This document shows positions 31,607 through 42,186 of a stretch of DNA of 64,000 bases, piece after piece. The number at the start of each line of letters is the position of its first letter. Within the stretch, counting starts at the first letter, position 1. The notes under the pieces were generated by a model, which worked only from the letters and a program-made list of their open reading frames with translations, did no database searches and was not told the DNA's origin. This stretch comes from Calothrix sp. CSU_2_0 (GTDB taxonomy: Bacteria > Cyanobacteriota > Cyanobacteriia > Cyanobacteriales > Nostocaceae), in assembly GCA_012034595.1 (NCBI GenBank), contig JAAUPE010000016.1, forward strand, positions 1 to 64,000. The letters are read 5' to 3'. A program made the translations under genes and the position numbers.

Positions 31607-33810
31607 ATGATTAGGATTAGAAATTACCGAAATTTGAAAATTGTCAGGTTGTTAGTGGTTTTTACCATAGCACTGATTGCTACAGGACTAATTGCAACCA
31701 TGTATTGGGGTGCGAATGGAGTGCCAATAACGGGCTATAAAACATCTTGGATTGGTAATACTTTTGGTGGTGGGGCAAAGTGGGTACAGAATCAAGTTTT
31801 GGATATGTATGTCGCAACTGATGGGACAGTATATACAAATAGTTTTTGGGATGAAGGAGGTAGGGAAGCTGGTGTATATAAAAATGGTGATGTGATTGCT
31901 AAAGCTGAGGATTTACACGGATGGGAAAGATTTGGTGGGTTTGCTGTAACCGCAGATAAAAAACATCTTTATGTGGGGATGGAACAGCGCTATATTGCAA
32001 CTGATAAACCTGCCGATTATCCTCCAGAAAAAACTACTTGGTATTGTGTTAGACGCTATGGATTATCTGGGAAAATGGCACCATTTCCTGGTGGTAAAGG
32101 TGTGGGTCAAAATATGCTGATTGTCAGCGAAAAACATCCGGTGACTGGGTTAGCAACGATTGGTACGGAGTTATATGTTGCTATCCGCGATAGTAATATT
32201 GTGCGGGTTTATAATACGAATACATTGCAGGAAATACGCAAATTTTCAGTTCCCAATCCCAACAAAATTGCTGTTGATAAACAGGGTTCGCTGTGGATTA
32301 TTCAAAATCCAAAAGATGGTAATGCTGCCAAAATTGTTCATTACTCGCAAAAAGGCGATCGCTTACCGCAAGTTATCAGTAATGTACCCAAAGCAAATGC
32401 GATCGCAGTTGATAACCAAAATAGATTATTAATCGCTGATAACGGCAAAAATCAGCAAATTGTCATCTATAGCCTGAAAAATCAACCCACACAAGTTGGT
32501 ACTTTTGGTGTCAAAGGGGGAATTTATGCAGGGGTTCCTGGTGAAGTTGGAGATTCAAAGTTTTATGGATTAACGGGAGTTGGGGTTGATGGTTCGGGAA
32601 ATATATATGTAAATAGTAGTGGTTTTAATGAAGGTGTCGGTACCCAAGAAATGATGACGGGTACGGATATACGTTCGTTTTCGCCATCGGGAGCTATGCA
32701 GTGGCGTGTGTTGGGTTTACCATTTGTGGATAATGCAGATGTCGATCCTAAAACCGATGGGATTCAGGTTTATACAATCCACGATCGCTATGTGATGGAT
32801 TACAGTAAACCCGTTGGTAAACAATGGACTTACAAGGGTTATACGTTTAATCCCTTTAAATATCCTGACGATATCCGTTTGCGACATGCACATGGTTCGG
32901 TGTTCTTCCGTCGCATTCAGGGTAAGCCATTTATGTATTTTACAGATATGTTTGGCTCGTTTTTACATATTTACCGCTTTAATCCAGGGACAGATGGGGA
33001 AATCGCAATCCCATCAACAATGCTTGTCAATACCACTGAGAAAGAAGAGAAGGTACAAGTAGATAGTTTTCCCCCGAATCAACCACAAATTGGTGATTGG
33101 ATTTGGCGCGATCGCAATGGGATGGTAGTTTCGACAAGGGAGAGTACGAAGCTAGCGGTAGGGATTATCCCTATATTGGTGGATGGTGGGTGGATAGTAA
33201 AGGTGATGTTTGGAAAACTGTGAGAACTGCTAATGGGATTCGCCATTTTCCTTTACAGGGAATTGATGCGAAGGGTAATCCCATCTATAGCTATAGCTCA
33301 ATGAAAAAAATAGCTACTCCCAAAATGTTTACTGATATTCGCCGGATTGAGTATATACCGGAAACGGACACGATGTATTTGTCGGGTTTTACAGCCGAAC
33401 GTCCCGCATTTAAGGATGATGGTAAGGACTTGGGTACGGAAATCGCTCGCTATGATAATTGGAGTAAAGGTAATCGCAAAGAACGCTTTCGGATTACTGT
33501 TCCTTTCCAACCAAGGGCAAATCCAGAAATACTCACTGCTTCCATGAGCATAACGGGGGATTATATATTTGCGATTACCTTCAAAACAGCAGAGGTTTAT
33601 GTTTACAATGCTAAAACGGGAGCTTTTGTCACCAAGTTCAAACCTGGTGCAGAAGTGGCAAATGAAAGTGGTTGGATTGATATTCCCTACGGAATTCGCG
33701 TTTTTCGTCGTGCTAATGGGGAATATTTAGTTTTTGCTGAAGAGGTTACGAAAGCTAAGGTAATTATGTATCGATTGCCAGCAAAAATCCAGCCAATAAA
33801 GGCATCTTAA
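31607..33810 (+). pseudogene. NHL/beta-propeller-like secreted protein with EF-hand loop, interrupted by a single-base frameshift
   Basis: ORFs 31607..33223 and 33097..33810 join if GGG at 33119..33121 is read as GGGG, giving RDRNGDGSFDKGEYE; combined span is one base short of a multiple of 3. Confidence 0.8.
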
Positions 33811-33872
33811 ATGAATCAATAAAGACGTTCTGGTGAGAATAAAAACAAAAACGAATAAATAACGAATAAAAT

Positions 33873-33897
33873 AGAGACGTTCCACCGGAACGTCTCT
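33873..33897. repeat. Palindrome agagacgttcc-acc-ggaacgtctct between convergent genes
   Basis: Perfect 11-bp stem; may also act as a terminator. Confidence 0.85.
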
Positions 33898-33904
33898 ACT
33901 GTAA

Positions 33905-35332
33905 TTAATGTCTTAACCCATTGCTTGCTTGCTGCTGATGATATTTTTTTGCAGCCATTGCCATAGCGATAAATCCCCATAAAGTCATACCTGATAGCCC
34001 CAACATCATACTACCAAAACCCATCTGAAAGAATATTCCTAAACTAATCGATCGCGCTGCACAGGCAAATGTGTCACTCCGAGTTTGGGAGCCTTGAAAC
34101 ATACTAAATAAAAGTAGAATCATCGAACCAAGGTAAGGAATAGCTCCAAACCAACCCAGAGCAAAGAAGGAATCTAAAATACCGCTATCAAGTACGATAT
34201 TTACAAGTTTACCATCTCTGTCAATTATCCAAGTACCGCCAATTCCGTTACCAAATGGTGAAGATAAAGCAATTCCTAGCTTGCGATCGTAACTACTCGA
34301 ACGGTCATTGAAGCTTTGATCTTTTTGCAAATTGCTAATAGATTCAAAGCGATCGCTAATTACTTCCCCAAATGGTTCGATTGTTGCTAATGGAACAACA
34401 CTCAGCATCAGCACAATCGCTACGACTAATAAACGCATCTGAAATTTCGGTCTGAGATTCGTTAGTAAAGTCGCCACAGCAACAACCCAACCCCCCCATG
34501 CCGAACGCACAACTGTTAACAAAAATGAGATGTAGCCCACAACCGAAGCGGCAAAACCAATCGGGCGCACGCTATTCAATAATAACAGTAAACCCACCAT
34601 CATCACATTTGCAAATGGATTAGAAGAATGCATTGTACTCCAGACTCGAATACCTAGTGGTTCTGGTTTACCCATTGTCACAAGCTTTGTTTGAATTAAC
34701 CAAAACTTATCCCATTCAGGTGCAACTAAGTACTGATAAATACCATAACTTCCTGTAATTAAAACACACCAGAGAAATACTTTTTGCGTATTTTCACGAT
34801 ATTTGGGATAATCTCGCCAGTTGACAAGTATGTGGAAACCAAAAAAAACTGGAGTAATCCAGTCTAATGCAGTACGGAAGACTAATACTTTGTCGAAACT
34901 AATTAAGCCAACAGCGATTCCATAAAATACGGAGATAGCGGCAATCACAAATGGTAATGCACCAATGCGTGTGGACTTAGGTAAATACCTAACAAATGTG
35001 GCAAAAGTAATTAATGTAACTAGAAATGGCGTAACCAAAATAAAGCCGTTTGTATCCCAGCCGCTTTTATAGTCGATTAAGCGACGGATAATCGGCACGA
35101 GAAACCATATCCACCAAGTGAAGCCAAGATATAATGTCGGGTAGCGTAGGTAAAGAAAAATACCAACTAAAAATGAAAGTATGGGGAATGTTTGACGTAA
35201 AATACTGGCTGCACCAAGATATGCCACAGCCGTAAAAAGCATCAGTGCCCCAATCGATATCCAGGCAAACAGAGGTGAATTTTCTGGTGGGATGTTGGAT
35301 TGGGAAGGGTAGAGAGACTGATGACTGGTCAT
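33905..35332 (-). CDS. O-antigen ligase/polymerase-like membrane protein
   Basis: Multiple TM helices, Wzy/WaaL-like length, embedded in polysaccharide cluster. Confidence 0.75.
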   Translation of the reverse strand: MTSHQSLYPSQSNIPPENSPLFAWISIGALMLFTAVAYLGAASILRQTFPILSFLVGIFLYLRYPTLYLGFTWWIWFLVPIIRRLIDYKSGWDTNGFILVTPFLVTLITFATFVRYLPKSTRIGALPFVIAAISVFYGIAVGLISFDKVLVFRTALDWITPVFFGFHILVNWRDYPKYRENTQKVFLWCVLITGSYGIYQYLVAPEWDKFWLIQTKLVTMGKPEPLGIRVWSTMHSSNPFANVMMVGLLLLLNSVRPIGFAASVVGYISFLLTVVRSAWGGWVVAVATLLTNLRPKFQMRLLVVAIVLMLSVVPLATIEPFGEVISDRFESISNLQKDQSFNDRSSSYDRKLGIALSSPFGNGIGGTWIIDRDGKLVNIVLDSGILDSFFALGWFGAIPYLGSMILLLFSMFQGSQTRSDTFACAARSISLGIFFQMGFGSMMLGLSGMTLWGFIAMAMAAKKYHQQQASNGLRH

Positions 35333-36306
35333 TTCAAGTCTTCCGCAGTAAGTATTGGAGATTGAGAAATTTTGCTTATGCGATCGCTATTTTGCCATGT
35401 TTGCCAAGCTTGCCATCGTCCTTGGATTGATGCTATAAATTTTTGGAATGCGATCGCTCTTTCACTAAGTAGGAAACGCACAAGCTGTACGATTCCATAC
35501 CCATCTCGTGTTCCGACGAATATTGCCCAGATAATATATACTAATTTCCTTGGTAGTGGTAAATATTCCAGTAATATTAGAGTTTCGTTATATACCTTGT
35601 TGGAATAGGCGATTTGATTGGTATAGGTTCGTTTATCCTCATCAAAACGCTGTGCTGGATAGTGATTTACTGCTACTTTTGGGTCATAAATTAACTTCCA
35701 CCCTGCCTTCTGCACTGCTAGACTAAATCCTAACTCGTTATGAACCTGTGCCCCCGTACCCCGCAGTCGTGTATCAAAGCGAATGTGAGCGATCGCACTA
35801 GCACGATAACTCATGTTTACTCCTTTGAGAATGTCTACTTCACGGGGTAAACCAACACCGACGTGATGTTCCCCAATCATTCGTCCAAACCACTGGACTT
35901 TACCGACTATTTCTTTTGCACCTTCTACCAATTTATCACCTTGGTACATCCAGTCACGTCCACCTACTCCCCCAATCTGACTATCGCTCAAAAAGTAAGC
36001 TTCAATGCGTTCTAGCCAATCTGGATGGGGCATAGCATCATCATCAGTAATTGCAATTATATCTCCAGAAGCCGTATCCAGAGCTGTATTTAAGGCTATC
36101 ACAACTCCTGAAAGGCTTACTTTACAAATCTTTATTGGTAGTGATTTCGGCTCAATTGTTTCCAGCAATTTCCAAGTTTCAGCATCAGTATCCCGAACTA
36201 TTACTAGTACTTCATCTGCTGGACGATTTTGGTGTTGTAATGCTTCCAAGCAGCGTGCGAGGTCTTGTGGACGGCGATAAGTAGGTACAATAACAGTTAC
36301 TAACAT
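35329..36306 (-). CDS. Glycosyltransferase family 2
   Basis: VTVIVPTYRRPQDLARCLEAL, AITDDDAMPHPDWLE. Confidence 0.92.
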   Translation of the reverse strand: MLVTVIVPTYRRPQDLARCLEALQHQNRPADEVLVIVRDTDAETWKLLETIEPKSLPIKICKVSLSGVVIALNTALDTASGDIIAITDDDAMPHPDWLERIEAYFLSDSQIGGVGGRDWMYQGDKLVEGAKEIVGKVQWFGRMIGEHHVGVGLPREVDILKGVNMSYRASAIAHIRFDTRLRGTGAQVHNELGFSLAVQKAGWKLIYDPKVAVNHYPAQRFDEDKRTYTNQIAYSNKVYNETLILLEYLPLPRKLVYIIWAIFVGTRDGYGIVQLVRFLLSERAIAFQKFIASIQGRWQAWQTWQNSDRISKISQSPILTAEDLK

Positions 36307-36392
36307 TTTATACTTAAATAACTCCTTTGAATATTTGAGAGATTTTTATACATTTAATTGACTAATTTTTGCTGTTCTAATTTAGACTATAA

Positions 36393-37391
36393 TTATTTGG
36401 ATGTGCTTAATAAGCGATTAGATAACTTTGGCGGACTATAGCTAATTCCTAGTGCTACTAATGTACGTAAATTAAATTTTTGTTGTCTTAGTGCTTGCCA
36501 CAGGTAGGTACGAGCTTGTTTGACCTGGCGATCGCGCATTAACCCTACTCCTAATGTAGTATGGGCATGTAACCATTTTTGTTGAAAAAATTGGTGAAAT
36601 TCTTTCAGGTTTTGGTCTTGTAAAAATTTGCCGTAACAAAAAATTTCCGACTTTGCTTTACGAATTTTGGCTTCGATATTACGACTTCCGCTTTGCATTG
36701 TCTCGGTTTGCTCGTGTTCGCGATAACGGGTTAGTCGCTCTGGGTAATAATAAGCACCTTTGCCTGTGCGACAACATAAATATGCAAGATATACATCCCA
36801 CATCCCAGCAATTTCAGGAGAAAATTCGTCCCAGTCGATAATATCTCGACGAATTACTGCTGCGATCGCAGGTGAAACTGACTGTTGAACAAGTGCATTT
36901 AAACCAAAGGGTTGGTAAGTACCTTGTTTGAGATTTTCACGCTTATAAATGCGGGTACATTCTTCGGTAGCGGTTATATTAATTTCGCCTGCCGCGTTCA
37001 TCATATAATGGTCACAGAAGGCTAAAGTCAAATCAGGATTTGCTTCGAGTGGGGGAACAAGTTTGGCTAAAAAATCTGGTTCCCACATATCATCATCAAG
37101 TAAGCAAGCAATATACTTACCTCGTGCCATTTTAAACGCTTTGAGAGTGTTGGTTAACATTCCCAGGTTGCTTTCGTTACGTGAGAAGCGGATACGTGAG
37201 TCGTTAAACGATTCAACTATTGTTTGGGGATTTTCTGGACTACAATTATCAGAAACTATAATTTCAATATTTTGATATGTTTGTTTTGTGGCACTGGAGA
37301 GTGCATCTTTTAAATAGTCTGGACGGTTGTATGTGGGAGTAATAACACTGACTAATGGTTGTTGCTGTTCAATCTCATTTACTGAAGCCAT
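36393..37391 (-). CDS. Glycosyltransferase family 2
   Basis: VSVITPTYNRPDYLKDALSSA, ACLLDDDMWEPDFL. Confidence 0.92.
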   Translation of the reverse strand: MASVNEIEQQQPLVSVITPTYNRPDYLKDALSSATKQTYQNIEIIVSDNCSPENPQTIVESFNDSRIRFSRNESNLGMLTNTLKAFKMARGKYIACLLDDDMWEPDFLAKLVPPLEANPDLTLAFCDHYMMNAAGEINITATEECTRIYKRENLKQGTYQPFGLNALVQQSVSPAIAAVIRRDIIDWDEFSPEIAGMWDVYLAYLCCRTGKGAYYYPERLTRYREHEQTETMQSGSRNIEAKIRKAKSEIFCYGKFLQDQNLKEFHQFFQQKWLHAHTTLGVGLMRDRQVKQARTYLWQALRQQKFNLRTLVALGISYSPPKLSNRLLSTSK

Positions 37392-37681
37392 AATATTTCA
37401 GAATATCAAGACGTTTGGATTAATTAGGGTAATCCTATCACTTTACTTTTTAAGTGTATTCGCTTTTGTAGAGATTGATTAGTCATAAATACGTACTTAA
37501 ACAATAGCTTCACATATACAAACTTTGTGTAAAATAATAATGTGTAAACTTGTGCAGTAGGAACTTTGGGTTAGAAATTTTTGGTTAGGTATTTTTGGTC
37601 TTCCGGAATCTCAAATATTAAATTCCGGAATTAAGAAATCGGGAATAACCAATGATTAGATTGGTGTTCGACAAATCAATC

Positions 37682-39541
37682 CTATCCTTTCAAACCGGAT
37701 TCCTGTTGTAGCTGGTAATATTTCCAGAATTTGCCACGAAGTTCCAGCAAATCTTCGTGTCTTCCTTGTTCGACGATGTAGCCATTTTCCAGAACGACGA
37801 CTTTATCTGCTTTCGCAACTGTAGAAAGTCGATGTGCGATCGCAATTATGGTTCTACCAACTGATATGTTCTCAATCGATTCTTGGATTAAACGTTCGGA
37901 AACCGTGTCTAAAGCTGCGGTAGCTTCATCAAGAATCAAAATTTCGGGATTGCGAATCAAAGCACGGGCAATTGCTATACGTTGCCTTTGCCCTCCCGAT
38001 AAGTTTACCCCACGTTCCCCAAGTCTGGTATCAAAACCTTCTGGCATATCTTGAATAAATTCGAGGGCATTTGCCAATTTTGCGGCTTCTCGAATCTCTT
38101 TATCTGTAGCATCAAATTTGCCGTAAGCAATATTATCGCGCACCGAGGCATTAAAAATAAAAGTATCTTGGCTGACTACGGCTAGTTTACTGCGGAAAGT
38201 ATTGATGTCAAACATCCGTAAATCCACACCATCGACAAATATTTGTCCTTCAGTTGGATCGTAAAAACGTGCGATTAAATCAGCTAAGGTACTTTTTCCC
38301 GAACCCGACTGACCAACCAACGCGGTCATCTTACCACGTTCGATTGTGAGTTTGACATTGTGCAAAACCAATTGCTTGCGATCGTAACCAAAATCGACTG
38401 AGACTAAATCAATCGAATGCTTGAGGTTTGTAAACTTTAGCTTGCCATTTTCAAAGTATTTTTTATCGTCTGTTCTTAATAGTGCTTTGATGTTTTCTAA
38501 AGAACCAGCCAAAGTATTAATATGGGCAATCACACCATTTACTTCGGGGAGGATAGGTGCAGTTCTAAATAAAACAAAGAAAAATCCGAGTAAAGAATAA
38601 ACAGGAATTGTAAACTGTGTTAGAGATATAATAATCAGACTAATTAGTACTGTCATGACAATACAATCAGCTACTGGTTTCACCAATGCATAAGCAGATG
38701 CAACCTTAATTGAAGCTCCTAATAATTTATTGCTACTTGTATAAAACCTTTGACGCTCGATTTCTTGAGTTCCAAAAGCATGAACTGTACGGATAGCATT
38801 AATAAATTCAAATGCATTGGAGTTCAACAAACTATTCGCGTCAGAAATTCCAAAGCTCGCTTCTCGAACACGACGGTTGAGAGTTGTTAATCCCAAAGCT
38901 ATCGGCGAAAATACAAACACAGAAATAATTGTCAGTTGCCATGAAATGCAAAACATACTGACAAAGTAAACCAAAATCACTAGCAATCGTGTAATCACAA
39001 ATGCCGTAGCTCCAAATCCCTGTTTAAGTCGCTCGATTTCTGTGGTCATCGTATTTACGAGTTCACCAGAACGAGATTCTGTGAAGTAACTTAGCGGTAA
39101 GGATTGTAATTGTTCAAAAAGCTGCTTTCGCAAGCGATCGGCAAGAATTACCTCGCACTGTTCTATATATAATCCTGATAAATAAGTGAAACCAGCCCGC
39201 GTCCATGTACTCAGTAAAATTAAAATCGATCTAAAGTATAAATGGTGATTTGCTGGTGCATTCTCACCGAGAAAAAAAGTTGATATTTGACCGACAATTC
39301 CCGTGTTTTGGGCTGCTGTATTTGGACTAGTTAAACTTTGTAGAAAAGGAATTAATAGACCGATTCCAATCCCTTCAAATACGGCAGCACAGAAGGTAAA
39401 TACGATTGCGAAAGTCGTAATTTTACGGAAATGTTTAAATTCTCGCAAAATCAAATAATTATCTTGCCAAAATTTTGAAGCTTTGAGAAAACCACGAATC
39501 GGATACGGAACTTTTAAATGGATGAGCATTTTCAAAACCAA
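37682..39541 (-). CDS. hepA: HepA-like ABC transporter (permease plus ATPase)
   Basis: Fused TM/NBD: GQSGSGKSTL, LSGGQRQRIAIARALI, ILILDEATAALD; N-terminus LKASKFWQDNYLILREFKHFR resembles remembered HepA; adjacent to hepC-like gene. Confidence 0.8.
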   Translation of the reverse strand: MVLKMLIHLKVPYPIRGFLKASKFWQDNYLILREFKHFRKITTFAIVFTFCAAVFEGIGIGLLIPFLQSLTSPNTAAQNTGIVGQISTFFLGENAPANHHLYFRSILILLSTWTRAGFTYLSGLYIEQCEVILADRLRKQLFEQLQSLPLSYFTESRSGELVNTMTTEIERLKQGFGATAFVITRLLVILVYFVSMFCISWQLTIISVFVFSPIALGLTTLNRRVREASFGISDANSLLNSNAFEFINAIRTVHAFGTQEIERQRFYTSSNKLLGASIKVASAYALVKPVADCIVMTVLISLIIISLTQFTIPVYSLLGFFFVLFRTAPILPEVNGVIAHINTLAGSLENIKALLRTDDKKYFENGKLKFTNLKHSIDLVSVDFGYDRKQLVLHNVKLTIERGKMTALVGQSGSGKSTLADLIARFYDPTEGQIFVDGVDLRMFDINTFRSKLAVVSQDTFIFNASVRDNIAYGKFDATDKEIREAAKLANALEFIQDMPEGFDTRLGERGVNLSGGQRQRIAIARALIRNPEILILDEATAALDTVSERLIQESIENISVGRTIIAIAHRLSTVAKADKVVVLENGYIVEQGRHEDLLELRGKFWKYYQLQQESGLKG

Positions 39542-40160
39542 GTTAAAATGAAGGAAGTGACCTGTTTATTTTTCTATGTTTTTTGTACAGCTAATTAAAT
39601 TTCAACTATCAAATACAGAACATTCAACATCAGGACTTCCAAAGATGAAAAAAATATCTATTTTTAGGGTGTATTAAAAAAGTAAAAACTTGTAAATATC
39701 CAGAATTATTCATAAGTCAACGCACCCTAATATCTATAAAAATTCTAAGGTAATGTATCTTCTGGTGTTTCCTAATTCAAAGTGCAGTTTGCAAAGTCAA
39801 AATGGGAATACAATTATCTTAAAATCGCTTGATTAACCATAGTTACTGCAAAACCTCAACCCTAAAGTACAAGGTTTGCGGGATATTTGAAATATATCCA
39901 TGTAACCGGATTTGTATTACTCTACGGCAGCAAGAATTTTGGTTAGGAACAGCATGTATACTCCACACAACTATAAACTGTCATCCTGAGCTTGCGAAGA
40001 ATCTCGGTATACCTGGTTTACCAAGATATTTCAAAACTCAAATTGTGACCGCGCAAAGTATAGTATAGCTATATTCAATTAAGTTTAGATATATTGACTA
40101 ATACTCTGCGATCGAACCTAACCAAAAGTCATAGGGTTGGAGTACAAGAATTAAAATTCC

Positions 40161-40967
40161 TTATAAAACTTGGCGGTCAAGATGATGTACAATGCCCGTC
40201 TCCGACTTAACTTGCCACGAATCCGCAATCCCTGGAATCTGATTCAATTGTTTTTGCGCTTCTGCACTCAGTTTGACTATATCTTCTAATTTGCAGCTGT
40301 ATCTTCCAGTTAAGCTGATTTCCCCACGCAAAACATTCAATAGCAGGGGTAAATTATCCAAACCAGACTTACCCATCCAATCCGCGATGGGCAAAGCCCG
40401 GTCTACGACCATCGCACGAGAATTACCCCCCTGAATCTGTTCCGAAATACTAGTCCGAAACTTAATCGCTCGAAATAGTCTACCCCGTTCCCCCACATGC
40501 CATTCACGGGAAAGCAAAGACTCGGATGAAGAAATGTGAGCGATCGCAACTAATACTAGTGCAAATGGACTAACTACCAGTAAAAAAATCAAAGCAACAA
40601 TCCAGTTCAAAACCAACTTCAGCCATTTAGGTAATGAAGGGTTGTTTTTTGATGAATTATGGACAGTTGGAATCATGACGAATAATGGCTTTTGAGCTTC
40701 TTCACAAGCATCTGCCCACAATCTTAATTTCGTCTCACCTAACCGGGGATCGATGCGAACTAAATTTACTGAAGAGTGCTTGAGACATTCGACTAAGGAT
40801 TCATGTGTATCTAGCGATGACAGATATGGTTGTTTGTTTTGTCCAAGAGGTTGAACCAGAAGTTGTCCTCGCCGCCATTTTAAAGTACAGTACGGGGAAC
40901 GATTCTCTTCTTGTTGCTGGGTAGATGTGTGGTGATTTTGTAAATTTGGGATTACTGAGCTTGTCAT
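40161..40967 (-). CDS. hepC: HepC-like sugar transferase (bacterial sugar transferase domain)
   Basis: C-terminal sugar transferase (FRAIKFRTS..., LDNLPLLLNVLRGEISLTG) and position next to hepA. Confidence 0.75.
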   Translation of the reverse strand: MTSSVIPNLQNHHTSTQQQEENRSPYCTLKWRRGQLLVQPLGQNKQPYLSSLDTHESLVECLKHSSVNLVRIDPRLGETKLRLWADACEEAQKPLFVMIPTVHNSSKNNPSLPKWLKLVLNWIVALIFLLVVSPFALVLVAIAHISSSESLLSREWHVGERGRLFRAIKFRTSISEQIQGGNSRAMVVDRALPIADWMGKSGLDNLPLLLNVLRGEISLTGRYSCKLEDIVKLSAEAQKQLNQIPGIADSWQVKSETGIVHHLDRQVL

Positions 40968-42186
40968 AAAATTATTCAGATTTATAGGGAAGTCGATTAT
41001 TCATCTGACGGGGTTAGGTTTTTTTAACCCTAGATTCGCTATAAGCGAAGATTTCTTGCTGCTCTTGGTGTCTCAAAAGCAGCAAATTTTCGCAAGCTTA
41101 ATGCTTGTTGCATATCGCTGAAATTGCTTTTCAGAACGCAATGTATAGCCAGAGTGGAAAAGTATTAAACTTTTGATAGTGAAATTTAGATGCCTTGATT
41201 ACTACTTTGTTCCAAAAGTTAGGAGTTGAAACCTGCCATTATCGCAGCCTAATCCTAGTTACCAGTGTTATTTGATAAACTTAGCATCTAAAGCTTCTTT
41301 ATCTATAAATTTGGCGTACTAATTTCAAGCTTGACTTCGTAGAAAGATGCATAAAAAGTAAAATACATTTTTTTAGATGAATCTAAAAACTATTTACTTT
41401 CTTATTTTGGAGAAATATATCTAATTACAATCATATCGGAATGCACTGTTATAAGTATTCGTTAGCCAATTTCTTTATTTAGTCTTTAAACAAAAACTCT
41501 TTTTAAAGCTCAATTGTTAAGTTACGATGAAATGCCAGCTAGTGTAACCACGTAAATTACATCCTGATATTTTTAATGTAAGTTTAAATCAGTTAGCATT
41601 CGTAATTAAAAAACGTTTAAGTTACTAGTCAAATTAACTTGACTTATAATGTTCTTTTAATGTAGGATATTCCATCTGTTTGCTTTAAAAGTCAGACTTT
41701 TAACAGCTATAAGCCTTGTCCCACATAGTTTATATTAATACTTAGTTAATTTATTGCCATAAATTCAATAATATAAAAATGGAATAGTCAACTACCTAAA
41801 AATAGATATTTCTATAGCCTTAAGATGTGTATAATTATTATTTAAATTAAAAACGAAATTGCAGAAACAATAATATTAATAACTATATAATTATTAAGTT
41901 TGAAACAAAACTTAATCTGGTAGAGGTTGGCTGCAATTAGCCAACTATATTAAATAGTTGAAAAGGCTATTTTATCGGCTTCATTTATGAATAACTTTTA
42001 CCTTGTTGCCATAGTTCCATTTGTAAAGAGAATTGAGATATTGAGGTGAATATTCCCAATTTATGGAAAAATTCAACAATGGCAGATAATTGAGCGATCG
42101 CACGGAACCCACATGGACTAAATTCAAATTTCATCTAGTAATTGCATTAATTCCTGTGCGATCGTTCTCATTAAAGCTATTCAATT

